Assembly (NCBI GenBank): GCA_009777775.1
Contig: WRLE01000004.1
Span: forward strand, 1 to 64,000
Direction of reading: 5' to 3'
Length of the DNA: 64,000 bases
Source of the DNA: Oscillospiraceae bacterium
Lineage (GTDB): Bacteria > Bacillota > Clostridia > Oscillospirales > Oscillospiraceae
The position numbers and the translations under genes are program-made. Positions 35,217-45,600 of this stretch are shown piece by piece. Position 1 is the first letter of the stretch. Each line of letters opens with the position of its first letter. Under the pieces are notes generated by a model. It was not told where the DNA came from and did not search any database. It saw only the letters and a list, made by a program, of their open reading frames with translations.

Positions 35217-38200
35217 ATGTTTGATATTAAGCAAGTATTTTGCTTCGGCTGCGAAGCGGAATACAAAATCTGGCAAGGGGATTTTGAAAATGCAGGCATA
35301 GAAATCACTTCAATTGCCCTCAACGCAACATTGCATAAAGAAAGTCGTGAAGCGGTTTTGGAACAATTGAACACAGCCATGGAGATAACAAAGCCTTTGG
35401 TGGTTTTTTCCCACCAAAGCATGAATCTTGAAGTGGAAAAATTCTATCTTTCCCTCCCAGAAGATGCGAGCATTCTCCCCATCGGAACTGAAGCTGCTCT
35501 ACTTGGTAAAAGTACAGTGGATGGTGTTCATGTGGAGGAAATAAACAAATACCTGCATTATTCCGGCATGGAAAACATTGTACAAGCAGGTCGATACATT
35601 AGAAAGCATCTCTTAGACGATATTGATGTAGGGGAAATTAATCCCCCCACCCACACACCCTTTGAAGGTATATTTTCATTTGATAACGATGAAGTTTACT
35701 ATTCATTGGAAGAATATCTAGCATTAAACAATTATAGCTCATATGTGGGTCTTCTTGTAAACAGGGTGCATTGGCTACGGGGAGACCTGGAAGGAGAAAA
35801 GGAGCTGACCCGCTCCATCGAAGCTCTCGGTATCGGTGTGATTGCGGTATTTTCCAATCCTAACCCTGGTAACATGAGTTTTGAGGAAGTGGCAGAAACA
35901 TACTTCTCCATCGATGGTAAAGCAGTTATTGAGCTACTCATAAACACCCAATTATTCGCCATTCGAGCCCAAGATGGCAATTCGGTTTCAGAACAATCCG
36001 TCATCGAATTTGAAAAGCTTGGAGTTCCTGTCATCTTCCCCATACGAAGCAGCTTTTTGACACAAGAAGAATGGCGTGAGCAAATGGTCCCCCTGAGCCT
36101 TGATATGCCAAGTTCCTTGATAACTCCTGAAATGGCTGGCATGACTCAACCAATCATCATTTCTGTCCGCAATGGAAATACGGGAAAATCCGAAGCATTG
36201 CCGGAAAGGACATCGTATCTTGCCAACAAAATAGCAGCACTCATTCGATTAAAAACAAAGGAAAACTCTGAGAAAAAGCTCGCCATTATCCTTCACAATG
36301 CAGTCTGTGCTGGAGTGGAAGCAACCATTGGCAAGGCTTATGGACTGGATGCATTTGAGAGTGTCGTAAGATTCTTCAATCGCCTATCAGTGGAAGGTTA
36401 TAGCCTTGGTGAGTACCCAGAGACTGGGGAGAAACTCAGGGAGCTTTTTATGGAAAAGAAAGCTTTTTCGGATTTTCGCTGGACGGCTGTAGAAGACATC
36501 ATCGAAAGCGGTGGTTGCCTCTATCAGATGCCAATCAATGGACAATATGATGCATTTTACAACGAGCTACCAGGCGATTTACGCGAGTATATGGAAGAAA
36601 CCTGGGGAACACCCCCTGGAGAGGGCATGGTTTTAGGAGATACTCTGATAATCAGCGGAATTCAATTTGGAAATGTGATAGTAATGGTGCAACCCAAGCG
36701 GGGCTGTTATGGTGCTAAATGCACTGGAGAGGTATGCAAAATCCTCCACGACCCTGCTTGCCCCCCACCCCATCAATTCCTTGGTGCATACCGTTATATA
36801 GAGAGAGTCTTTTGCGCAGATGCACTCATTGATTTTGGCACTGATGGAAGCGTCGAGTATTTGCCTGGAAAAGCAAACGCTCTCTCAGAACGCTGCTGGC
36901 CTGGGATTGTCACCGGTTCTCTCCCCAGCTTTTATATATACAATGCTGGAGTTATAAATGAGAGTCTTATGGTGAAACGCAGAATGAGTTCAGTCATCAT
37001 TGACCATTTACCTCCTCCCTGCGAGGGCGCAGACGAGGAAGCTAGACAATTAATGAGGAAAATCGACGAATATTTCCAAGCAAAAGCTTTGGACAATAGT
37101 CAATATGAAATGCTGGAAGAGGAAATTCGCAGCAAAATAGAACAAATGCCTGCTGCTTCAAGGATTCTTGAACGCTCCGAGACCTTTGACCAAGGCTTAA
37201 TGGAGGTTTCTTCTGCCATCAAGGGAACTGAACAAGGTAGAAATATCAGCAGCCTCCATATTTTCGGAGACATCCCAGATGAAGACATAATTACTCGTTA
37301 TATTAGGGAAGTCTATGACGGAGATGGTCTTGAGTTGGATATTGGCAGCGAGGATGCAAAGGAAATAAGGGAGGCTCTTCTTGAGATTGACAATGAAATG
37401 AATTTACTCATTTCAGGGCTTGAAGGTAGCTATATCCCAGCTGGCGAGAGCGGTATGCCCGATGAGAATGGCAGAAACATTCTTCCCACTGGGAGAAATA
37501 TGTTTGGACTAAATGCTGACAAGGTACCAACTAAAACCGCCTATGAACGTGGAAAGATACTAGCAGCACAGCTAATTGAAAGCTACATGGAAGATGAAAA
37601 CAGACTGCCTGAGCGAATCGCCATGAACATGATTTCAGCCGATATAACAAAATCCAATGGAGAGCAGCTTTCCCAATTCTTGTTTTTGCTTGGCATTGAA
37701 CCTATTTGGGACAGTCGGGAAAGGGTAACAGGGCTTCGCATAATGAGCCTTGACGAGCTGGACAGACCCCGAATCGATGCCACTGTGCGAATATCAGGAG
37801 TGCTGAGGGATACCTGGCCCATCGCCGTGGAAATGATGGATGAAGCTGTTTTAATGATAGCTGCATTGGAAGAAAATGACGAGGACAATTTTATTCTCAA
37901 GCATTTACGAGAATATCGCTTGGAAAACAGTCTCCAAGACGATGACGACAGAAATGGTGCCATTCGCATTTTCGGAGACCCGCCTGGAACATATGGAGCT
38001 GGCATAAACCTTGCCCTTCTAGCCAGCGCATGGAAAGATGAAGTTGATTTGGCGAAGTATTTTATACATTCATCTGCACATGCCTATGGAGGTAAACTCA
38101 ATGGTCGCAAGAGCATTCGTGAGTTCATCGATAATGCGAAAAACATTGATCTTTCCTATGATACATCTTCTTCCAAACGTATTACTGGCATTTCAGATAA

Positions 38201-38798
38201 CTTTGGTGTACAGGTTCAAGGTGGCTACAGGCTCATCGCCAAGCACCTTGGTAATAAAAATATTCGCCAATATCAAGGAACAAATGAACGAAATCGGGAA
38301 ATTCGTACAGAATCTTTGGCGGAGAACCTCAAGCGTAACGTGGAAGAAACCCTGCTAAACGAGTTTTGGAAAGAAAATATCACCGAAAAGGGATATGACG
38401 GAGCTTCCAGCATCATGGGTGCCTTCCAAAGCGTGTTCATGACCCAATGTGTCACAGATAGCTTTACCGACGACTTTTTGGACAGGCTGGCAGAGGAATA
38501 CATTAATGATGACCGTATGCGTCAGTGGCTCTCGGAAACTAACAAATATGCACTGGAAGAGCTGGCTCGCAGAATGATTGAACTCTATACCCGGGAAAAA
38601 TGGATTCCCAACGAGGATGTTCTGGAGCGGCTCAAAATGAATTACTTGGAAATCGAGGGCGATATTGAGGAAGGACTGGCAAGCGTAGGTGATATCCAAG
38701 GTGGAACTGTGGAGATTCTCAACGATGCGGACATCGAAGCTTGGAGCAAACAGCTAGAAGAGATAGAAAAACTCATTAATCAAGATGCAAAAAGATAA
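35217..38798 (+). CDS. CobN-like large subunit, paralogue 2, with altered active-site motif
   Basis: The 1193-residue protein follows the CobN layout, with KRGCYGAKCTGEVCKILHDP (Cys 497, 502, 507, and 515 just after), PPPHQFLGAYRYIE, YLPGKANALS and FGDPPGTYGAG. At the HxGTHG motif it has D539-FGT-D543-G: both histidines that its two paralogues keep are Asp. The CxxxxCxxxxC cluster resembles CobN of methanogens, as I recall. It may be a structural, regulatory or tetrapyrrole-holding homologue, or use a different metal site. RBS TTAGGAG, seven bases before ATG. Confidence 0.88.
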   Translation: MFDIKQVFCFGCEAEYKIWQGDFENAGIEITSIALNATLHKESREAVLEQLNTAMEITKPLVVFSHQSMNLEVEKFYLSLPEDASILPIGTEAALLGKSTVDGVHVEEINKYLHYSGMENIVQAGRYIRKHLLDDIDVGEINPPTHTPFEGIFSFDNDEVYYSLEEYLALNNYSSYVGLLVNRVHWLRGDLEGEKELTRSIEALGIGVIAVFSNPNPGNMSFEEVAETYFSIDGKAVIELLINTQLFAIRAQDGNSVSEQSVIEFEKLGVPVIFPIRSSFLTQEEWREQMVPLSLDMPSSLITPEMAGMTQPIIISVRNGNTGKSEALPERTSYLANKIAALIRLKTKENSEKKLAIILHNAVCAGVEATIGKAYGLDAFESVVRFFNRLSVEGYSLGEYPETGEKLRELFMEKKAFSDFRWTAVEDIIESGGCLYQMPINGQYDAFYNELPGDLREYMEETWGTPPGEGMVLGDTLIISGIQFGNVIVMVQPKRGCYGAKCTGEVCKILHDPACPPPHQFLGAYRYIERVFCADALIDFGTDGSVEYLPGKANALSERCWPGIVTGSLPSFYIYNAGVINESLMVKRRMSSVIIDHLPPPCEGADEEARQLMRKIDEYFQAKALDNSQYEMLEEEIRSKIEQMPAASRILERSETFDQGLMEVSSAIKGTEQGRNISSLHIFGDIPDEDIITRYIREVYDGDGLELDIGSEDAKEIREALLEIDNEMNLLISGLEGSYIPAGESGMPDENGRNILPTGRNMFGLNADKVPTKTAYERGKILAAQLIESYMEDENRLPERIAMNMISADITKSNGEQLSQFLFLLGIEPIWDSRERVTGLRIMSLDELDRPRIDATVRISGVLRDTWPIAVEMMDEAVLMIAALEENDEDNFILKHLREYRLENSLQDDDDRNGAIRIFGDPPGTYGAGINLALLASAWKDEVDLAKYFIHSSAHAYGGKLNGRKSIREFIDNAKNIDLSYDTSSSKRITGISDNFGVQVQGGYRLIAKHLGNKNIRQYQGTNERNREIRTESLAENLKRNVEETLLNEFWKENITEKGYDGASSIMGAFQSVFMTQCVTDSFTDDFLDRLAEEYINDDRMRQWLSETNKYALEELARRMIELYTREKWIPNEDVLERLKMNYLEIEGDIEEGLASVGDIQGGTVEILNDADIEAWSKQLEEIEKLINQDAKR

Positions 38799-38830
38799 AA
38801 ATACATAACCAAGAACAACTCATTAGCAAG

Positions 38831-38923
38831 TCAGGGTGCGGTTCTCTTGACAACATATCAAACGTCTTGAGTAGTGTTGACAACTCCCCCTTACTTATGG
38901 TTGTCAAGAGAACCGCGCTCTGA
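38831..38923. repeat. 24-bp inverted repeat between CobN paralogue 2 and the permease gene
   Basis: Arms 38831-38854 and 38900-38923 match with two mismatches (core CGGTTCTCTTGACAAC and its complement). The spacer is 45 bases. It could be a MITE-like insertion or a long hairpin that terminates or processes the mRNA; no T-run follows. Confidence 0.7.
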
Positions 38924-39020
38924 TACTAAAGCAATACTAGTAAAAGATATAATGCAACTACTCAGTATTCTCGTGTTATTTAAGAGCAGTTACAGTATAA
39001 GTAATTAAAGGAGGTGCGAA

Positions 39021-40055
39021 ATGCAAGGAGAGGTGGAAACTAAACGGGCTGCACGGCGAAATGCCATATTGATCATGCTACTGATATCTATGGTGTTGAT
39101 GTTTTTGCTCAGCATAGCTCTTGGTTCTGTAAATATCAAGTTAGCAGATGTGATTAGCATTCTATTGGGCAAGGACTCAGCTAGTGATGCTCACCAATCA
39201 ATAATCAGTAAAATCAGATTGCCCAGAGCGATTGCATCCATGGCAGGAGGGGTATGTTTGGCATTGTCGGGATTGCTTTTGCAAATATTTTTCTCAAACC
39301 CTATTGTGGAACCATATGTCCTTGGTATTTCCTCGGGAGCAACCATGTTCGTAAGCATCGTATTTTTAGGCGGATACACCTTTGGCTTCAGCGCAACCAA
39401 CCCCATGTTTATGTTTATAGGAGCTTTGGTGGGTTCCATGATAGTGATGCTGGCGGTGGTGCTAGCAGCTAGAAAGGTGCAAAACATCGTCACATTATTG
39501 GTAATAGGTATGATGACGGGTTATCTTTGCTCTTCAATTCGGAGCATAATGTCCAGCTTCGCCAGCTTGGAATCCCTAGGCAGCCTCACATTGTGGACAA
39601 TGGGCAGCTTTGCTGGCTTCACCTGGCAAAAGGTTAAGATTCTCGCCATTATCACATCCATTTTCGCTGTTTTAGCCTTTTTACTATCAAAACCGCTCAA
39701 CGCAATGCTATTGGGCGAAGGTTATGCTCAAAGCATGGGCGTGGGCATACGGAGATTTCGCATAGCAGTCATTATCATAGCCAGCGTATTAACCGCAGTA
39801 CTTACCGCATTCGCCGGACCCATATCTTTTGTGGGTTTAGCAACGCCCCATATGCTAAGAATGGGTTTAAAAACAGCAGATAATAGGGTTCTTGTTCCGG
39901 CTTGTGTCTTGGGCGGAGCCCTCACCACAAACCTGTGCGACCTTTTGGCACGAACTCTATTGGCACCGGTGGAACTACCCATTGGTGCGATAACATCATT
40001 ATTTGGAGCACCCTTGGTGATCTATATGTTACTTAGGAGGGACAGTGGATTATGA
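39021..40055 (+). CDS. FecCD/BtuC-type ABC permease
   Basis: The 344-residue protein has about ten membrane helices and the family motifs RLPRAIASMAGGVCLALSGL, NPIVEPYVLGISSGA, and GPISFVGLATPHMLR (the coupling-helix region) with a C-terminal LPIGAITSLFGAP. Members import cobalamin, haem or ferric siderophores. RBS AAAGGAGGTG six bases before ATG. Its stop overlaps the ATPase start by four bases. Confidence 0.93.
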   Translation: MQGEVETKRAARRNAILIMLLISMVLMFLLSIALGSVNIKLADVISILLGKDSASDAHQSIISKIRLPRAIASMAGGVCLALSGLLLQIFFSNPIVEPYVLGISSGATMFVSIVFLGGYTFGFSATNPMFMFIGALVGSMIVMLAVVLAARKVQNIVTLLVIGMMTGYLCSSIRSIMSSFASLESLGSLTLWTMGSFAGFTWQKVKILAIITSIFAVLAFLLSKPLNAMLLGEGYAQSMGVGIRRFRIAVIIIASVLTAVLTAFAGPISFVGLATPHMLRMGLKTADNRVLVPACVLGGALTTNLCDLLARTLLAPVELPIGAITSLFGAPLVIYMLLRRDSGL

Positions 40056-41302
40056 GTAATTCAAGAACAGTAGTGCAAACGAAATCCCTGCGGGTGGGAT
40101 ACAATAAGAAAAGCGTAGTGGAAGTGGTTGATATAGAGGCACTGCGGGGAGAAATCGTATGTTTACTGGGTCCCAATGGCGCTGGAAAGTCAACCATATT
40201 GAGAACTCTATCAAGTATGCTCAGTCCAGTGGAAGGAACAGTGTATCTAGATGGGGAGAATATAACATCGGTACCAAAGGGCAAGCTTGCGAAATTCATG
40301 TCCGTTGTTCTCACCGACAGACTCAACCCAGGCTTGATGACTGCATTTGAAATTGCAGCAATGGGACGCCATCCCTATACAGGTTTCTTTGGAAAACTGA
40401 AAAACGAAGACAAAGAGATTGTCCTTGAATCCCTAGCAAGCGTCAAAGCATTGAATCTTGCCGACCGCTATTTCAACGAACTCAGCGATGGAGAGAAGCA
40501 AAAAGTCAAGATTGCCCGCGCACTCGCCCAAGAGCCGGAGCTTATTGTCTTGGACGAACCCACAAGTCATCTTGATATCAGCCATAGGATCGAAGTGGTT
40601 GAGATTTTATCAAAACTATGTAGAGATAAAGGAATAACCGTCATAATGGCTCTCCACGACATTGACCTGGCATTGAAGGGCTGCCAGACAGTATTACTTA
40701 TAAAAAACGGAAAAATAGTCGCCCACGGTGCTCCAGAAAAAGTGATTCACCAAGGGGTGATACAAGACCTTTATGACATTTCTGAGGCTCGTTATGATGA
40801 TCTTCTTGGGAGCATGGAATTTGGCGGCTCTCGCACTAGCGATATGTTCATCGTCAGCGGAGCAGGAAGTGGGATTCCCGTGTTCCGTACACTGAGAAAA
40901 ACCGGATTGGGAATGGATTGCGGGATACTCCACCAAAGCGACATCGATACCCACGTTGCCATGTCCCTGTGCAATAAGCTGGTGGTGGAATCTGATTTCC
41001 AAAGGATTTCCGATGCGAAATTCAAAGAAGCCACTGAAATTATGGCAAATCACTCCATAGTGGTTGACACCGGCTTTCCCATCGGCGAAACCAACGAAAA
41101 AAACACCCAGTTGCTACTCATGGCTCTGGACGCTGGAAAGGATGTATATACTTTTAGAAACAAAGAAAGCCAAAATCTCTACCAATGTCTAGATAAACAA
41201 CCCATATACTGCAGCGATGCATCGGAACTAGCTGAAATGATACGAGACGGAACAGGGCAAAAAGAACCCCGTATACCAACCCTCGTAACAGCAGCAAGCT
41301 AA
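40052..41302 (+). CDS. FecE/BtuD-type ABC ATPase with C-terminal extension
   Basis: Residues 1-255 are a standard importer ATPase: GPNGAGKSTIL, LSDGEKQKVKIARAL, LIVLDEPTSHLD. Residues about 265-416 are an added domain beginning DMFIVSGAGSGIPVFRTLRK and containing MDCGILHQSDIDTHVAMSL and IVVDTGFPIGETN. As I recall, similar extensions occur on cobalamin-transport ATPases of archaea and some clostridia. It may bind a nucleotide or help coordinate salvage. Translationally coupled to the permease. Confidence 0.9.
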   Translation: MSNSRTVVQTKSLRVGYNKKSVVEVVDIEALRGEIVCLLGPNGAGKSTILRTLSSMLSPVEGTVYLDGENITSVPKGKLAKFMSVVLTDRLNPGLMTAFEIAAMGRHPYTGFFGKLKNEDKEIVLESLASVKALNLADRYFNELSDGEKQKVKIARALAQEPELIVLDEPTSHLDISHRIEVVEILSKLCRDKGITVIMALHDIDLALKGCQTVLLIKNGKIVAHGAPEKVIHQGVIQDLYDISEARYDDLLGSMEFGGSRTSDMFIVSGAGSGIPVFRTLRKTGLGMDCGILHQSDIDTHVAMSLCNKLVVESDFQRISDAKFKEATEIMANHSIVVDTGFPIGETNEKNTQLLLMALDAGKDVYTFRNKESQNLYQCLDKQPIYCSDASELAEMIRDGTGQKEPRIPTLVTAAS

Positions 41303-41374
41303 CAATTAACAATTAATAATGAATAATGAACAATGAATAATAAGCATCAAATAATTATGAAGGAGCAATTTAAA

Positions 41375-42568
41375 ATGAAAAAAAGAATATTAGCTACACT
41401 GATTTCACTTCTACTTGCAATTTCGCTGCTTGCTGGCTGCGATTCAAATAGTCCAGGACAAAGTTCCTCTTCCCCTTCTGGTGGAGATAATACAAACACA
41501 GCGGATTCTCTTGGAGAAGATTCCAACAATGAGCTTGATGAAACTGAAATTGATACTGAAGAAAGCCGGTTTATGAAGCTCATGTATGCCACTGGTTTCA
41601 ACGTGGAATATATCCAAGATAATATGAAAATTGTCACCGATGCAGAAGATCAAAAATTTTTACTCGTTCCCAGGGGTCAAGATATTCCATCTGGTTATGA
41701 CGATATGATTATACTGGAAATTCCGCTTCAGCGGGCTATTTTTGGTTCCACCACCCATGTTGGCATGATTGCGCCCTTTGATATTTGGGGTAGCGTGGCG
41801 GGAATTACCAGTCCTCCCGGGTCGGGTCCCATGGATGATGATATTGCTGCATCTGGTTATGATATCAAATATCTCGGTAGCTGGAGAACCCCTGATTTCG
41901 AGCTTATACAGCTTATTAATCCTGATTTGGTGTTCGTTTATACCGGTACATCCTCCCAAGTGGAGCTCATCGACAAATTAGAAGAGCTTGATATTCCTTA
42001 TGCTGTAAACAATGAATATATGGAAATGGCCCATGAAGGGCGCATGGAATGGCAACTCTTTTTCGCTCCTTTTTTCGACATAGATGAGCAGGTGGTCAGT
42101 TATGTGGATGAGCAGTTTAGAAAGCTCGAGGAAATGAGTCAAATAATAGAAACTGTGGAAAATAGGCCTAAAGTGGCTTGGGGTTCCGTTTATCAAGGTA
42201 CGATTTATGTTTCGGGTCCTGATTCTTTCGTTGCCAACCAGGTGCGTGCAGCAGGTGGCGAGTTTATGCACCAGACTCCAGGGCAGCTGAGTTATGAGGA
42301 TTTTTATGTCACTTTGGCTGATGCTGATGTGTGGATTCTTTCGATGAATGCCAATTCTGTTGCTGATATCGATGCTCTTTTGGAAATGGTTCCTGTTTTT
42401 GAGGATGCTCCAGTGATTATAAATAGGCAGGTATGGCAATTCCATGTGGGTTATTGGTACTTTACAGATCAGCTCGCCGACCAGGTTATGGATTTAGCAG
42501 CTATCTTCCATCCCGACCTATTCCCCGACCGCACTCCTTTCCATTATATAAACCTACCCAGTGGTTAA
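41375..42568 (+). CDS. ABC importer substrate-binding lipoprotein 2 (BtuF/FecB-like)
   Basis: The 397-residue protein has a signal helix and lipobox SLLAGC, a Ser/Gly/Asn/Glu-rich linker and a class III binding-protein body with VYTGTSSQVELIDKLEEL, RPKVAWGSVYQGTIYVSG and DLAAIFHPDLFP. It is clearly paralogous to lipoprotein 1, for example in the shared DAE(N/D)QKFLLVPRGQ. I start at the ATG at 41375, since AAGGAG lies nine bases upstream; the in-frame ATG 14 codons earlier lacks a site. Two receptors for one permease suggest two related ligands. Confidence 0.88.
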   Translation: MKKRILATLISLLLAISLLAGCDSNSPGQSSSSPSGGDNTNTADSLGEDSNNELDETEIDTEESRFMKLMYATGFNVEYIQDNMKIVTDAEDQKFLLVPRGQDIPSGYDDMIILEIPLQRAIFGSTTHVGMIAPFDIWGSVAGITSPPGSGPMDDDIAASGYDIKYLGSWRTPDFELIQLINPDLVFVYTGTSSQVELIDKLEELDIPYAVNNEYMEMAHEGRMEWQLFFAPFFDIDEQVVSYVDEQFRKLEEMSQIIETVENRPKVAWGSVYQGTIYVSGPDSFVANQVRAAGGEFMHQTPGQLSYEDFYVTLADADVWILSMNANSVADIDALLEMVPVFEDAPVIINRQVWQFHVGYWYFTDQLADQVMDLAAIFHPDLFPDRTPFHYINLPSG

Positions 42569-42675
42569 TATGAGTTAGGAATTAGGAGTGAGGAATTAGG
42601 AATTTAACTTGTTCTTAAAATTTTTGCTCCGTCATAACGCGCGGAAATAGGATTAATCACATGGAGGGATAGCGG

Positions 42676-45600
42676 ATGACTCGGATTGTTTATTTAGCGC
42701 AGATGTCTGTTGATGCAGCGTTTTGGGGCGAGTTTAGCGATGAGATGTCTCGAAGATTCTCTGGTGAATTTGATTTGCAATACTATGAATGCACTGAACT
42801 TGGTCAAAACGTGGAATTATATTATGAATTTGAAACACAAGCATTAAAAAGCGACTTGATAATGGTTGATATACATGGGAGCATCACTTATGTCAATTTC
42901 TTTGACAAGTTTTTAAAGACAATGACTGGAACAAAGCGTCTGTTCATCATGTGCGGAATAGAGCAGGAAGTGTCTGAGCTGATGGGGAGCATGGGCATTA
43001 GTCCGCTCCAATATGCAATGATAGAGGCATATATAAAAGCTGGCGGTATCGAAAATTATTTATCCATGGCTCAATATATCGCCAACGAATTTGCGAAGGC
43101 TTCCTTTGATGTTCCAGAACCTGTTTTCACCAAATGGCAATGTCTATATGAGCCTGGTGGTCCCATTGCCGATGAAGAGGCTTACTTGAAAATGGCGCGG
43201 GAATCTTCAAAGCCTCGTATTGGTGTTCTTGTTCACGAAAACCAGCTAAAAAAGAATGACATGAGAGCCTTTGATGCGCTCCATGATGCCTTGTTTCGAT
43301 GTGGTGCGCAGCCTATTGTGCTGGTGACCAATTTAGCTCCTTCACCCCATTCCAAGTCCCTCAGTTTTTCCGATGCCCTAAGGCATTATTTCACCCAAGA
43401 TGGATACCCGATTGTTGATGCTATTATCAACACTTTGGGTTTTTCCGTCAGCGTATTGTCCCAGCCTTCTGACGGCAGTGCTCCCAGGGTGGAAAAGAGT
43501 GTCTTCGAGCTGACCAACGTTCCTGTTTTAAAGGCTCTGCATACTTGGTATGACTATGAACAATGGAGAAACTCGCCCAGGGGTTTAGATGCGATGATGT
43601 TGGGCGTTTGCGTATATGAACCTGAATACGATGGTCAAATCATCACCTTTCCAATAAGTGTGAAGGAAGTTGAGCAAACTCCTTACGGAGCTCGCAGTGT
43701 TTATGCACCCATAGCGGAAAGAGTTGATAAAATCAGTAAGCTAGCCTGTAATTGGGCTCGTTTAAACAAAATCCAATCCGCAGATATGAAAATTGCTGTG
43801 ATACTGCACAATTCACCCCCTCGCAACGATATGATTGGCTGTGCTCATCAATTGGACACTCCCGAGTCTATATTTAATATGCTAACTGCTCTAGAGAATA
43901 GCGGAATAGATATGGAGTATTCCTTTGTAAACGGCAGAGAAATCATTGATACCATAACAGATGGACTCACAAACGATGGAGGCTGGCTTACTGAAGAAAG
44001 GATGCTGGAGCTGGCTTGCGATACAGTCCAAGGAGATCAATATAACAAATGGTTCGACACTTTTGACGAATCTGTTAAAGAAAAAATGATAGAGGATTGG
44101 GGTCCACCCCCAGGTAGCTTCATGGCGGTGGATGAGCAAATACTCATACCAGGAATCCTCAATGGAAATGTATTCATTGGCTTGCAACCTCCTCGCGCCC
44201 ATGAGGAAAAGGCGGAAGAGAGCTACCATAGCACAGACTTTGTATGCCCACACCAATATATCGCCTTTTATAAATGGGTGGAGGAAGTATTCAAAGCTGA
44301 TGTCATTGTCCATGTTGGAACACATGGGACTCTGGAATGGTTACCTGGCAAGGAAATAGGTCTCTCCGATGCCTGCTATCCAGATTTGGCAATCGGTACC
44401 CTTCCCCATTTATACATCTACAATGTGGCAGTCACAGGAGAGGGGATGCAGGCAAAACGCCGCAGCTATGCTACTCTCATTGGCCATATGGTTCCCTCCA
44501 TGAAAGAGGGTGGAACCTATGGCGAGCTTGCTGAAATGGATGAGCTCATCGAAGATTATTATCACGCTCGAAACGCTGCTCCCCAGAACCTTCCTGTGTT
44601 ATATGAGCAGATTTGGGAGCTGGCTGTGAGGCTGAATCTTCATCAAGATTTGAATATTGACGAAATGCCTTCATTGGAAAACAATGGTATGGATACTTTC
44701 ATCGAAGACCTGCATATTTGGATCAGCAGAATCAAAGAATCCCAGGTTCGAGACGGTTTACATATCTTGGGTCATGTTCCCCAAGGTGAGCTATTTTCCA
44801 ACTTATGCCGGCTTCTGGTTCGGGTGAAAAATGGCATTGTTCCCTCTTTGCGGGAGGCTATTTGCGAAAAGAACGGACTTGACCTGGATGATCTCATTGA
44901 AAACCCAAAGGATATATTACCCAATGGTCGTACAAAGCGGATGCTCTTGGAAGAAGTGGACGAGGAAGGACGGCTGATTTTCCAGGCTCTCCTTGAAAAA
45001 GACTTCGATGTTTCCGCTGTAAGGGAGCTGGCTGGTGGGGGTATGCTGCGTGAGTGCCTTACATATGTCTGCGAAAAAATAGTTAAGGATCTGCGGCGCA
45101 TGGGAGATGAAACGGACAATTTTGTCATAGGTAGCCAGGGACAGTTTATTCCACCCGGCCCTTCTGGAAATCCCAGCCGCGGCAATGCGGCGATTTTGCC
45201 CACAGGTCGGAATTTTTATTCAATGGACCCAGGTGCTATGCCCTCTCGAACTGCTTGGGTAGTGGGGCAGAAATGCGCTAATCAAATGTTGGAACGGGAG
45301 CTTGAAGCATCTGGAGAATATCCCCATTCCGTCGCCACCGTCATATATGGCGGCAATACTTTAAAGACAAGTGGAGAAGACCTTGCCGAGGCCCTTTATT
45401 TAATGGGTGCTAGACCAGTTTGGCTAGGCAACACCGACAGGGTAATTGGGATGGAAGTCATACCGCTAGAGGAGCTGGGTAGACCGAGAATAGATGTTGT
45501 TTTGCGCATTACAGGCTTGTTTCGAGATATGTTTCCAAATATGATTGAGCGTCTAGAAGATGCAGTCAATATGGTTGCAGCCTTAGATGAATCCTATGAA

